Both the position numbers and the translations under genes were made by a program. Below the pieces are notes generated by a model. The model saw only the letters and a program-made list of their open reading frames with translations, was not told where the DNA came from and made no database searches. A stretch of 64,000 nucleotides of DNA, taken from assembly GCA_965279735.1 (NCBI GenBank), contig OZ257260.1:1922001-1986000 (forward strand), written 5' to 3'. The DNA is from CAIUGU01 sp965279735. GTDB taxonomy: Bacteria > Pseudomonadota > Gammaproteobacteria > Steroidobacterales > Steroidobacteraceae. Shown in pieces: positions 32,558 through 41,752 of this stretch. Positions within the stretch are counted from its first letter, which is position 1. Each line of letters opens with the position of its first letter.

Positions 32558-34410
32558 GCTGGTGGTTCCTTTGGCAGTGCCCGCAACAGGACGGCCGATT
32601 CTGCGGGAAATAACCACCCTTCAGGAGAATCGGGATTGACGCCGCCGCTACCGGCGTAACGAACGTCTTCACTCGACCAGGCAACGGACCATCGATGACC
32701 GCGTCGGCAGGCAAGCAAGGGTTCCGGCGCCGATTCGGGAGGGATATCCTTCCCCAGATTGACGACCAGCAGACGGTCGCCGCGCTCAGCATCGAACCAC
32801 CGCAAGATCAGCACCTGGTTGTTCAAGGCTGCGCCATCGAATCCATTCACGCCTTGTCCCGCGATGACGGCATCGGTTCGGCGAATGGCCAATAGATCCT
32901 TGTGCAGGCGAAGCGCTGTGTTCTCCTCACGACACTGGCTCCAGTCAAGAATCGAACTCTGGAACGCGAGGTCGCTCGCAGGATCGAGCACCGCCTCCTG
33001 ACTTGCCGGCGACGCGGCACCCGGGAACTGCTCCAGGAACTGCTTGCGGCCTGACAGTACCTGCGACCTGAGCGGCTCCTGATGATCAGCAAAGAACAGG
33101 AACGGACTTTCGGCATTGAATTCCTGGCCCATGAACAGCATCGGTGTCTGCGGCCCGAGCAGCAGCAGCGCAGTCAGGGCGCGACACAATGAAGGACCCG
33201 CGAGATGATGCAGCCGCGCGCCGGTCAGGCTGTTCGCCACCTGGTCATGGTTCTGCAGAAAGGCAACGCAGGCCGACACGTGCCGTTCGAGCGGCTCGCC
33301 CCGGGGTTGCTTCTGCCAGCGGTAGTATTGGCCCTGGTACAAGAACCCGCGCTTGGCGGTCGCCACAAACTCCTGCGCCCTGCCCAGGTAGTCGTGGTAG
33401 TAGGCGTGACGTCGACCGGTTGCCGCCACCATCGCGGAATGGTGGAAGTCGTCGTTCCACATCGCGTCGAGGTCAAGCCCGCCCTCTTCGATCGGCAGGA
33501 GGTGACTCGCATGCTGCGGTTCGTTTTCCGAGATCAGCAGGATACGGCGCGGGGCTGCAGCCTCCCTGACGCGCTCCGCAAGCTCGCCCAGGATATGACG
33601 GCTGCCCGAATCGAAAATGCTCTGGGTGGCGTCAAGGCGCAGGCCATCCAGGTGGAAGTCCCGCACCCACGTACAGGCATTGGCCAACACGAACTCCCGC
33701 ACCGGCGCCGAATGCTCGCCGTCGAAGTTCAGCGCAGGCCCCCAGTCCGTGTTGTACCGATCGGTAAAGTAGTAGGGACTGCAAGTCGGCAGATAATTTC
33801 CATCGGGCCCGAGATGGTTGTACACGACATCGAGGATCACGCCGACGCCAAGGCTGTGGGCACGATCCACGAAGCGCTTCAGGCCGTCGAAATCACCGTA
33901 GTGGTGGGAGGGCGCGAACAGCATGACGCCGTCATAGCCCCAGTTGCGCAGTCCCGGGCACTCCGCAATCGGCATGATCTCGACGGCCGTTACGCCAAGA
34001 TCGACGAGGTATTCCAGTTTGCTCGCCGCCGCATCGAACGTGCCTTCCGGAGTGAAGGTGCCGATATGCAGCTCGTACAGCACCTGCCCTGCAAGGGAGA
34101 GCCCTGTCCAGTTCGCGTCGTGCCATTCATACGCATCGTTGTCGATCACCATCGACGGCCCATGCGGACCGTCGGGCTGGAAGCGACTGCAAGGGTCCGG
34201 GATTGCCTTCCCGTCGTCGAACATGAATCTGTACCGGCTGCCGGCCTTGACGTCCGGAACGACGCCCGTGAAGAAACCCTCGGCATCACGGTTCATCGGC
34301 CGCGGCGTCGATGTCGAGCCTTCGATGGCAACCGCCACTATCGTGGCAAGCGGCGCCCAGACGCAAAACTCGCAGCCTCCTTCAATCAGTTGCGCGCCTG
34401 GCCGCGTCAT
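32554..34410 (-). CDS. treZ: malto-oligosyltrehalose trehalohydrolase
   Basis: The 618-residue enzyme starts MTRPGAQLIEGGCEFCVWAP with a carbohydrate-binding fold, then the GH13 barrel: DVVYNHLGPDGN, DGLRLDATQSIFD (nucleophile), ISENEPQHASHLL (acid/base) and AFLQNHDQVANSL. It releases trehalose from the end of maltooligosyl-trehalose made by TreY. The start at 34410 overlaps the treY stop as ATGA. An upstream extension to 34644 lies inside treY and is not needed. It is coupled to the downstream amylo-glucosidase. Confidence 0.94.
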   Translation of the reverse strand: MTRPGAQLIEGGCEFCVWAPLATIVAVAIEGSTSTPRPMNRDAEGFFTGVVPDVKAGSRYRFMFDDGKAIPDPCSRFQPDGPHGPSMVIDNDAYEWHDANWTGLSLAGQVLYELHIGTFTPEGTFDAAASKLEYLVDLGVTAVEIMPIAECPGLRNWGYDGVMLFAPSHHYGDFDGLKRFVDRAHSLGVGVILDVVYNHLGPDGNYLPTCSPYYFTDRYNTDWGPALNFDGEHSAPVREFVLANACTWVRDFHLDGLRLDATQSIFDSGSRHILGELAERVREAAAPRRILLISENEPQHASHLLPIEEGGLDLDAMWNDDFHHSAMVAATGRRHAYYHDYLGRAQEFVATAKRGFLYQGQYYRWQKQPRGEPLERHVSACVAFLQNHDQVANSLTGARLHHLAGPSLCRALTALLLLGPQTPMLFMGQEFNAESPFLFFADHQEPLRSQVLSGRKQFLEQFPGAASPASQEAVLDPASDLAFQSSILDWSQCREENTALRLHKDLLAIRRTDAVIAGQGVNGFDGAALNNQVLILRWFDAERGDRLLVVNLGKDIPPESAPEPLLACRRGHRWSVAWSSEDVRYAGSGGVNPDSPEGWLFPAESAVLLRALPKEPPA

Positions 34411-37325
34411 GGCGCCGGCTCCTTTCCGAATGGATGGACCTTCCGTACCAGCACCGTCACGGTTAGCCGTCCAAACTGTGAGGCCAGGGCGATAGAGGAA
34501 CCACTCCCTACCCTGCATTCGTTGCCCGAGAAAATATCTTCGTAAACGCCCGCGGGAATTCCGGCAGGAACTACTGCGCGCGTGTCGCCCCACACGTCGC
34601 CCAGTGGCGCCATCAATGCTTCCTTTTCGAGAGTAGCCGTCCACCGGGAAACGATCACGATGACGGCCTGAGCAGCGTCACCCTCACCTGTCACCCTTGC
34701 ATAGGCGCAGGCATGTTCCGACAAGTTGCCTTCCACGGGTAGCGCCCGATAATCTCCTGACGCAAACAGCTCCGGCTGCTGCTTGCGAAGTTCCAGGAGA
34801 CGATTGGTTACCCAGAGCTTGATCCTCCCGTCATGCCACTGGGCCAGCAACTCGCTTGATATTTCTCCGGGCGCACGGGTGGCAATCAAGCTCTCCAGAT
34901 CGCGCAGGAGTATCTCGTTCGCCATGAAATCAACCGGGCGCCTATTGTCGGGATCCACCAGGACATACTGGGGAAGCTCATTGCCCTGGTAGATATCCGG
35001 CACTCCCGGGCACGTGCATTTCAGTACTGTTGCGGTCAGCCCGTTCAGCATGCCGTGAAATGCCGCGCGTTCGACCGGCACCTTGAAATACCGGATGAAA
35101 CCCGTCGGCCCTTCGGGCAGCAGCACGCCGATGTACTCGCGCAAGGCATCCTCATACGCCGTATCCGGATCAAGCCAGGACGTCCGTTCCTTCGCTTCGC
35201 GCGCAGCCTTGATTGCATACTCCTCGAGCCGGGCACGCAGCGACGGGTAGTCCACTGCATCCGCATGTTCCGGCCAGATGGCAAGCAGGGATTGCAGCAG
35301 CAGGTACTCATGCGTCGGTGTCGCCGCTTCCACCGAGCGAAGGCGGCGCTTGAGTCGTCGCCAGCGACGCACAGCGGATTGCCACAGCTCCGGTATTTCG
35401 GTCAGGACACACAATCGATAGCGATCGTCTTCGCCACGCTTTGTGTCGTGCGTCGAAGACGCGAGCATCGCTCCCGGCCAGCGTTGGGCGCGCATCTCGT
35501 TTTCCCGGTGCAGGATCTCCGTTGAAAGACCCCGGCGGGTTGGCTCGCTGCCCACTTCATTCATCGCAAGCAGGCAAGGATACCGGTAGAAGCTCGTGTC
35601 CTCGACGCCCTTGGCCATGACGGGACTCGTCACCTGCTGGAATTTCAGGGTGAAGGCCAGCGCCGCACAACTGCAGGCCTCATCGCGTGGCAATGTTCCC
35701 GCCAGCACCGCTCCAAGGAATTCGATGGCACGCCGAGCGGATTGCCGGCGACTCAAGGCACCGCCGAGCGCCCGGTGCAGGGTCTGCCGATCGCCGGGGC
35801 TGATCGCAAAGCTCGCGATATAGGTACGGTAAACAGGAAAACAGGCGATCACCTCGACAATCGCCTCACGCAAGTCGAAGAGCGTGAAGTCTGTCGTGCT
35901 ACGGTGGGCCTGTGCGATCCGGTCGAGCTGGGCCGCCAGCACACTGATTTCTGCAGCGAGCGAAGTGCGCATCACGCGCTTCTTGCTCTGGTACACGATC
36001 TCCTCGTAGCTGGTGGCACTGCCTGTAAAGCGCCGATAGATCTTTTCCAGCAGGAGCGCTCCAGACTCCTTCATCAACCAGCCTGTCACTAGCGCCCCGA
36101 ATTCATACCCGGTCGTTCCGGCGATCGGCCATTCCTCGGGGAGCGACTCTCCCGCGTTCAGGATTTTCTCTGCCACCACGTAAGGCGGCGCTCCAGTGCC
36201 TTGCGCCAGTGCGTGGTGCAAGCGTTCGAAATAGGCCTGCGGGTCGTGCAGCCCATCCGCATGATCGACCCGTACGCCCTGGATCTGGCCTCTCCTTGCG
36301 AGTTCGATCACCAGCGCGTGGGTGGCGGCAAACACTTCCTGGTTTTCCACCTTGAGGGCGGCCAGCTCGTTCACATCGAAGAAGCGGCGGTAGTTGATTT
36401 CCTCGCCGGACACGCGCCAGAAGGCAAGCCGATAGGGCTGGGCATCGAGCAGCTCGGTCAGCGCATCGAACGAATCCGGATCACCCGGATGGCCATTGAT
36501 GCCGGACAGAGCCTCGACGATATACGCCGCAATGGCCGGCTCCCGCTCGCACAGGCGGGCCAGTCGTCTCTTGTTCACTTCCTTGTCGCGGTCGCGACGC
36601 TCGCTCACTTCCGCAGACAGGTCCTGAGCAGGCGGGAGAGCCGAGAATGCATCGAGCAAGCTTTCGAGGTCCTGTCGCGCAGGATCCTCGGGACGGAACC
36701 GTTCATCAAGCATGGCTTGGCCAGTGACGAAGAGTCGCGGATATTCACGGGGATCAATCGGGAATACGTAGTCGTAATAGCCGAGATGGAAGCTGCCGGA
36801 CACCACATCGAAGCGGACACTGATCTCGCCTTTTTCGATGACTTCTCCCAATTGATCGCCGAGGACGGGAATCAGCAGGCGGTTTCGCATGGAGGCCCGC
36901 GCGGGAGTCCAGTCGATATCGAAATAGCCGGCAAACCTCGACGCCGGACCGTTCTCGAGGACATCCATCCACCAACGGTTGGCGGCGGTCATCACTGCCA
37001 TGTGGTTGGGAACAATATCGACGACGATGCCCATCTTCAGGCGCCTGCAGGCAGCAGCGAGTGCAGCAAACTCCTCTGCTGCCCCAAGTTCCGGGTTCAA
37101 TCTGGTGTGGTCGACGACATCGTAACCATGCGCGCTGCCTGGCCGCGCAGCCGTGACGGGCGACAGATACAGATCGCTGATGCCGAGGCGGGAAAGATAA
37201 GGAAGCAGACCTTCGGCAGCCGCGAAGCCAAACTTCGACGACAGCTGCAGTCGATAGGTTGCCCGCGGTCGATACCCGTCTCGTACAGCTGGTTCGGTCT
37301 GCAGCTGCTCGGCGACAGCGTTCAC
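34407..37325 (-). CDS. treY: malto-oligosyltrehalose synthase
   Basis: A 972-residue GH13 enzyme with DIVPNHMAVMTAANRWWMDV, the nucleophile strand GVRVDHADGLHD, the acid/base PPYVVAEKILNAGE and the late LASSTHDTKRGEDDR, all typical of TreY. It rearranges the reducing-end alpha-1,4 bond of maltodextrins to alpha,alpha-1,1 so that TreZ can cut off trehalose. It is slightly longer than the common 720-900 range but of normal layout. Its GTG start overlaps the end of glgX; its stop overlaps treZ as ATGA. Confidence 0.94.
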   Translation of the reverse strand: MNAVAEQLQTEPAVRDGYRPRATYRLQLSSKFGFAAAEGLLPYLSRLGISDLYLSPVTAARPGSAHGYDVVDHTRLNPELGAAEEFAALAAACRRLKMGIVVDIVPNHMAVMTAANRWWMDVLENGPASRFAGYFDIDWTPARASMRNRLLIPVLGDQLGEVIEKGEISVRFDVVSGSFHLGYYDYVFPIDPREYPRLFVTGQAMLDERFRPEDPARQDLESLLDAFSALPPAQDLSAEVSERRDRDKEVNKRRLARLCEREPAIAAYIVEALSGINGHPGDPDSFDALTELLDAQPYRLAFWRVSGEEINYRRFFDVNELAALKVENQEVFAATHALVIELARRGQIQGVRVDHADGLHDPQAYFERLHHALAQGTGAPPYVVAEKILNAGESLPEEWPIAGTTGYEFGALVTGWLMKESGALLLEKIYRRFTGSATSYEEIVYQSKKRVMRTSLAAEISVLAAQLDRIAQAHRSTTDFTLFDLREAIVEVIACFPVYRTYIASFAISPGDRQTLHRALGGALSRRQSARRAIEFLGAVLAGTLPRDEACSCAALAFTLKFQQVTSPVMAKGVEDTSFYRYPCLLAMNEVGSEPTRRGLSTEILHRENEMRAQRWPGAMLASSTHDTKRGEDDRYRLCVLTEIPELWQSAVRRWRRLKRRLRSVEAATPTHEYLLLQSLLAIWPEHADAVDYPSLRARLEEYAIKAAREAKERTSWLDPDTAYEDALREYIGVLLPEGPTGFIRYFKVPVERAAFHGMLNGLTATVLKCTCPGVPDIYQGNELPQYVLVDPDNRRPVDFMANEILLRDLESLIATRAPGEISSELLAQWHDGRIKLWVTNRLLELRKQQPELFASGDYRALPVEGNLSEHACAYARVTGEGDAAQAVIVIVSRWTATLEKEALMAPLGDVWGDTRAVVPAGIPAGVYEDIFSGNECRVGSGSSIALASQFGRLTVTVLVRKVHPFGKEPAP

Positions 37326-39571
37326 GTGCCGGATGGAGAACGCTGCGAGGATCGCCCGGATCCATCGGCTGCCGTTTCGGCCACAAGGAGAACGAGAGAC
37401 CGCGCGGCCAGCGGATAGGGTTCCCCGAACGCAAGGGCAAACTCCGGGGGCTCGGCAGGGAATCGGGTGTCGGCCAGACGCCGCCAGCCGCTTCCTTCCG
37501 GCACCGTCGGCACATTGAACTGCAGATCTCCGTCATGGGCGTTGAACAGCAGGAGAAGCGCGACATTGCCGCCGGGCTGACTTGCCTCACCCGGCTGAGC
37601 CCGGCCATCCAGCAGCATCCCCAAGCATCGGCTACCCGCGTCGCGCCAGGAATCCATCGAGATTTCGGCACCGTCAGCATCGAACCACGCGACATCCTTG
37701 ACACCCAGCGGCTCGTACAAGGCCCCCTTCAGGAACCGCTTCTGCCGCAGCAGAGGATAAAACTGACGAAGCTCGATGATCCGCTTCGCGAAAAGTTGCA
37801 AGGCGCGGCCTTCCTCCCCAACGGCTTGCCAGTCGATCCAGCTGATCTCGTTGTCCTGTGCGTAGGCATTGTTGCTGCCTCGCTGGGTATGGCCGACTTC
37901 ATCGCCGCCCAGCAGCATCGGGGTGCCCTGAGAAAGGAGGAGAGTCGCAAGCAGATTTCGTTTCTGCTGTTCGCGCAACGCATTGATACCGGGATCCGAG
38001 GACTTCCCTTCTTCGCCGTGGTTCCAGGAAAGATTGTTATCCGTGCCGTCGCAGTTGTGCTCGCCGTTGGCATCATTGTGCTTGTCGTTGTACGAAACGA
38101 GATCGTTCAACGTGAAGCCATCGTGCGCGGTGACGAAATTGACCGTCGCCCACGGACGACGACCACGGCGGTTGAAGACCTCCGCCGAAGCACACAGGAC
38201 AGCAGCGAAATCGCCCCGTTGTCCGAAATCGCCTTTCCAGTAGGAGCGCACTGTATCCCGATAGCGGTCGTTCCACTCTGCCCAGCCTGGAGGAAAGTTC
38301 CCGACCTGATGCCCGCCCGGCCCGACGTCCCACGGTTCGGCGATCAGCTTGACGCGGGAGAGCACCGGGTCCTGTCGGCAGGCGTCCAGAAAGCCGGACC
38401 GCTGGTCGAATCCCGAAGGCTCGCGCGCGAGGATGGTCGCGAGATCGAACCGGAAGCCATCGACATGCATTTCCTCGACCCAGTAGCGCAGGCTGTCCAT
38501 TACCATCTGCAATACCCGGGGCTCGGGAACATTGAGAGTATTTCCCGTGCCGGTATCGTTGATGTAGTAACGCCTGTCGTCCTGCAGCCGATAGTAGGTG
38601 GCGTTGTCGATGCCCTTGAAGCTCAAGGTGGGGCCGAGTTCGTTGCCCTCAGCCGTATGGTTGTAGACCACGTCGAGGATCACCTCGATGCCTGCGGCAT
38701 GGAAACGCGCAACCATCGACTTGAATTCATCGATCTCGCCGGATGCGAGGTACCGGGGCATCGGTGCAAAAAAGCCGATGGAATTATAGCCCCAGTAATT
38801 TCTGAGCCCCTTGTCGATCAAGGGACCGTCGTCGACGAAAGCGTGCACAGGCAGGAGTTCCACGGTCGTGATGCCCAACTGTCGCAGGGATTCAACGACA
38901 GGTTCGCTGCCCAGCGCAGCCAAGGTTCCACGCACAGGCTCTGCCAGCCGCTGATCGAGCCGTGTATAGCCCCGTGGATGCATTTCATAAACGATGGTGC
39001 GGTCCCAGGGTATCCGGGGCAGCTTGTCGTTGCCCCACGTATGGCTCGAATCGACGACACAGGATTTGGGGACGAAGCGCGCGCTGTCACGCTTGTCGAA
39101 AGACAGGTCCAGTGCGGACGATCCGAGCGTATAGCCGAAAATCTCGGGGCCCCAGAGCAGCGGCCCCTTCAGCTTTCTGGCGTAGGGATCCATCAGCAAT
39201 TTGTGCGGATTGAAGCGATGGCCGTTGCGTGGTTCATAGGGACCGTGAACGCGATAGCCATACAAGAGCCCCGGTTGTCCCGCCGGCAGATAGCCGTGCC
39301 AGACCTCATCAGTACATTCAACGAGTCGTATCCGCTCCTGCTCACGCTCGCCGCTCGAGTCGAACAGGCACAATTCCACCGCAGTCGCATGCGCGGAGAA
39401 CAAGGCGAAGTTGATTCCGGACCCGTCCCATGTCGCGCCCAGAATTGAGGGACTCCCTTCGAGCAGGCGCCGTGACTTTTTGATCCGTCTACGCACCGGC
39501 TTGGATGAGGCTGCCTGCTTATCCGTCCCTTGTTCCGGTGGCACCGAAGCCACCTTGTCCGCTCCGTCCAC
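37322..39571 (-). CDS. glgX: glycogen debranching protein GlgX/TreX
   Basis: The 749-residue GH13 isoamylase-type enzyme has DVVYNHTAEGNELGPTLSFK, VDGFRFDLATILAREP (nucleophile Asp), VKLIAEPWDVGPGGHQVG (acid/base Glu) and VNFVTAHDGFTLNDLV. A basic, Ser/Lys-rich tail of about 30 residues precedes the early-set domain. It trims alpha-1,6 branches of glycogen to yield maltodextrins for TreY. The GTG start at 39571 is chosen because AAGGAG lies six bases upstream; a longer ATG start at 39616 would lie inside the PA2169-type gene. The end overlaps treY. Confidence 0.93.
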   Translation of the reverse strand: MDGADKVASVPPEQGTDKQAASSKPVRRRIKKSRRLLEGSPSILGATWDGSGINFALFSAHATAVELCLFDSSGEREQERIRLVECTDEVWHGYLPAGQPGLLYGYRVHGPYEPRNGHRFNPHKLLMDPYARKLKGPLLWGPEIFGYTLGSSALDLSFDKRDSARFVPKSCVVDSSHTWGNDKLPRIPWDRTIVYEMHPRGYTRLDQRLAEPVRGTLAALGSEPVVESLRQLGITTVELLPVHAFVDDGPLIDKGLRNYWGYNSIGFFAPMPRYLASGEIDEFKSMVARFHAAGIEVILDVVYNHTAEGNELGPTLSFKGIDNATYYRLQDDRRYYINDTGTGNTLNVPEPRVLQMVMDSLRYWVEEMHVDGFRFDLATILAREPSGFDQRSGFLDACRQDPVLSRVKLIAEPWDVGPGGHQVGNFPPGWAEWNDRYRDTVRSYWKGDFGQRGDFAAVLCASAEVFNRRGRRPWATVNFVTAHDGFTLNDLVSYNDKHNDANGEHNCDGTDNNLSWNHGEEGKSSDPGINALREQQKRNLLATLLLSQGTPMLLGGDEVGHTQRGSNNAYAQDNEISWIDWQAVGEEGRALQLFAKRIIELRQFYPLLRQKRFLKGALYEPLGVKDVAWFDADGAEISMDSWRDAGSRCLGMLLDGRAQPGEASQPGGNVALLLLFNAHDGDLQFNVPTVPEGSGWRRLADTRFPAEPPEFALAFGEPYPLAARSLVLLVAETAADGSGRSSQRSPSGT

Positions 39572-39581
39572 CGTTTTCTCC

Positions 39582-40052
39582 TTACATCGCCTGCGGACGA
39601 CGGATTCTGTCGCCAAGCTTCAGCGCTCGCGCTTCTTCATGACCCGACCACACCGATCCAAAAGCCGTTCGCACGGAATCCCTGACCAGCGGTGACAACT
39701 GTCCATCTTTCAGTGCGGCTTCATACTTGGACTTGATGAAGTCCTCGCCCCGCTCGACTTCCGCCAGCAAGGCTTCGTCACCCGTCGAAATCTTTTCGCG
39801 GAAGTTGAGGAACACCCGGTGGGCGGCTGCCAGAAGCGATCCGCTTTCGACAGGTGTTCCGCCGAGACCCCGTACTTTTTCCTCGAACAGCTCGACGATG
39901 TGCTGCCGGTCCTCGGCCCGCTGGGTAAAGATGGATCGGATCTCGCCATCGGTGGCGTCGGCTGCGGCCTCGCGGTATCCCGCGACGCTATCCCGCGTCA
40001 CCTCCAGCAGCTCATTGAGGATGCGCACATCCTGGGCGGTTTGGTCGGACAT
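39582..40052 (-). CDS. PA2169-family four-helix-bundle (ferritin-like) protein
   Basis: A 156-residue soluble helical protein: ILNELLEVTRDSVAGYREAA then SIFTQRAEDRQHIVELFEEK, and DEALLAEVERGEDFIKSKYE, the pattern of the DUF2383/PA2169-type family. Acidic residues at helix positions could bind metal, but a di-iron site is not clear. Such proteins are often stress-induced. The gene precedes glgX by ten bases on the same strand and so probably heads the trehalose operon, consistent with osmotic or stationary-phase expression. Confidence 0.85.
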   Translation of the reverse strand: MSDQTAQDVRILNELLEVTRDSVAGYREAAADATDGEIRSIFTQRAEDRQHIVELFEEKVRGLGGTPVESGSLLAAAHRVFLNFREKISTGDEALLAEVERGEDFIKSKYEAALKDGQLSPLVRDSVRTAFGSVWSGHEEARALKLGDRIRRPQAM

Positions 40053-40317
40053 ACATGCTCCTCGACGACTGGCGACCCGCTAACAAAGATGGGACGAAAG
40101 GGGGCTGAAATTTCCTTGCACAGCAGCATAGGAAGTTGATGAAGGACGAGACAGTCCAGAAGTCCATTCCGTACTGTAGGAATTTCCTGACACTGAACCC
40201 ATCCGGGCGCCGCTATTGATATGGAGCAGGACTGCCACACTCCCAGCGCATCAACTTTGAATCAGTTTTCGGAGCACGGGGTCTGGTACGGCGACTGATC
40301 GTCCGTCAGGAGCAGCA

Positions 40318-40599
40318 ATGGGAATCGAAGTTTCGCGGGAAGAAGTTGAACGACTGGCGTATCAACTGTGGATCGAACGAGGCAGGCCGGAAGGCAGCCC
40401 GCAGGACGACTGGGACAGGGCCGAGCGGCTGCTGCAATTCACGCGGGGTGAAGCCACTGCCGTTACAGAAACTCCTTCTGCGGTGAAATCGCTCGCGGTT
40501 GCGGCAACGCCAACCCTACCGCTGGAAGTCGTATCTGGCGCACCTTACTCGAGACCCAAACAACGTAACGGTGGCTCGCGCAAGGCTGTCAGGGCCTGA
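40318..40599 (+). CDS. DUF2934 domain protein
   Basis: The 93-residue product opens with EEVERLAYQLWIERGRPEGS and QDDWDRAERLLQFTRGEA, the hallmark of DUF2934, followed by a disordered basic tail. Members are short proteins often found near stress genes in soil bacteria, with unknown function. CAGGAGCAGCA precedes the ATG, a good ribosome site. It is divergent from the PA2169-type gene and convergent with the metallohydrolase gene at 40637. Confidence 0.85.
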   Translation: MGIEVSREEVERLAYQLWIERGRPEGSPQDDWDRAERLLQFTRGEATAVTETPSAVKSLAVAATPTLPLEVVSGAPYSRPKQRNGGSRKAVRA

Positions 40600-40636
40600 G
40601 TACACCGTCACGAAGTCGAACAGACCGCGCTCTTTC

Positions 40637-41752
40637 TCAGTCGATCGGCCACGACATCTGCTTCGGCAAGGTAGTCGATACGTCGGGTGCCTCCTGGTGT
40701 AAAGCCGTATCGACGGCTCTCCACCAGGGCTGAACCCGTTCTGCATGTGAAGGGTCGACGGGTTCGCCAAGCCGGGGCATGATGAGCTGCGCGCCCACTT
40801 TCGGGCCCAGCTCGAGCAGCGCCTCAGCCGGTTGATCCCATGCGTGCATTGCGAGACTGAACGTCCCCCAATGCACAGGAAGAAACGGACCTCCCCCGAG
40901 TAACGCGAGCGCCTTGAGCGCGTTCTCGGGTCCCAGGTGAATGTCGCCCCAGGCGGGATGGAACGCGCCAACTTCCAGCATCACCAGATCGAACGGACCG
41001 AAGCGCTCGCGAATGGTCTGGTACTCCGTCGTCAGGCCGGTATCGCCACTGAAGAACACGGTGTGGTGTGGCGAGCGAATCACGATGGAAGACCACAACG
41101 TTGAATTGCGATCTTTCAGTCCGCGTCCTGAAAAATGCTGTGAAGGTGCAGCGGTGATCGTGACTTCAGTGCCCGGCAACTGATGCGATTCCCACCAGTC
41201 GAGCTCGACGATGCGTTCGGGTCTCACACCCCACGCTTCGAGATGTGCGCCCACCCCGAGAGAAGTCACGAAAGGGACGTCGCGTTTTGCGAGCTCACGG
41301 ACGGTCGGATAATCGAGATGGTCGTAGTGATCATGCGAAACGATCACCACATCAACCGGCGGCATGCCGCGCAGAGGCACCGGCACAGCCTGGAACCGTT
41401 TGGGTCCTGCGAACCGAGACGGCGATGCACGCGGGCCCCATACGGGATCGGTCAGCACACGAACACCGTCGATTTCGATCAGCAGCGTCGAATGCCCCAG
41501 CCACGTCGCGCGCAATCCGCTGTCGGGAGCCTTTGTCCAGAGATCAAGCGGACTCATCGAAGGCAGCGCCCCGATCGGAACGCGCCGCTCGCCTCCACAG
41601 ATGAAGTCGGTAATGGAAGGCATCACTGCGGCGGGATCCCGCAGCCCCGGGAGGGCGGGATGGACGTTCTGGAACCGATCGCCCGCCCAGCGCGGCGATG
41701 CACTCATGCGTTCAAGTCGCGCGCCTTGCGGTTTTTTGCCCAGCGATTTCAT
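40637..41752 (-). CDS. MBL-fold metallohydrolase (NAPE-PLD/UlaG-like)
   Basis: The 371-residue cytosolic protein contains ATWLGHSTLLIEIDGVRVLT with DPVWGPRASPSRFAGPKRF and the zinc motif VIVSHDHYDHLDYPTV, followed by LPVHWGTFSLAMHAWDQPAE with further metal histidines. This is the NAPE-PLD/UlaG/L-ascorbate-6-P lactonase branch of the metallo-beta-lactamase fold, which includes phospholipases and lactonases; the substrate is not known. The start at 41752 overlaps the stop of the hybrid kinase gene as ATGA, so kinase and hydrolase are made together. Confidence 0.85.
   Translation of the reverse strand: MKSLGKKPQGARLERMSASPRWAGDRFQNVHPALPGLRDPAAVMPSITDFICGGERRVPIGALPSMSPLDLWTKAPDSGLRATWLGHSTLLIEIDGVRVLTDPVWGPRASPSRFAGPKRFQAVPVPLRGMPPVDVVIVSHDHYDHLDYPTVRELAKRDVPFVTSLGVGAHLEAWGVRPERIVELDWWESHQLPGTEVTITAAPSQHFSGRGLKDRNSTLWSSIVIRSPHHTVFFSGDTGLTTEYQTIRERFGPFDLVMLEVGAFHPAWGDIHLGPENALKALALLGGGPFLPVHWGTFSLAMHAWDQPAEALLELGPKVGAQLIMPRLGEPVDPSHAERVQPWWRAVDTALHQEAPDVSTTLPKQMSWPID

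Noticed and set aside
36201..37418. Plus-strand frame of 405 codons opposite treY
   Set aside because: It is antisense to conserved treY motifs and has no ribosome site or family pattern.
37259..39448. Long plus-strand open frame of 729 codons opposite glgX
   Set aside because: It lies wholly antisense to a well-supported GH13 gene, has no domain pattern, and is the kind of shadow frame expected in GC-rich DNA.
40178..40188. Palindrome AGGAATTTCCT upstream of the DUF2934 gene
   Set aside because: Eleven bases only, no second copy nearby and no regulator to assign it to; chance cannot be excluded.
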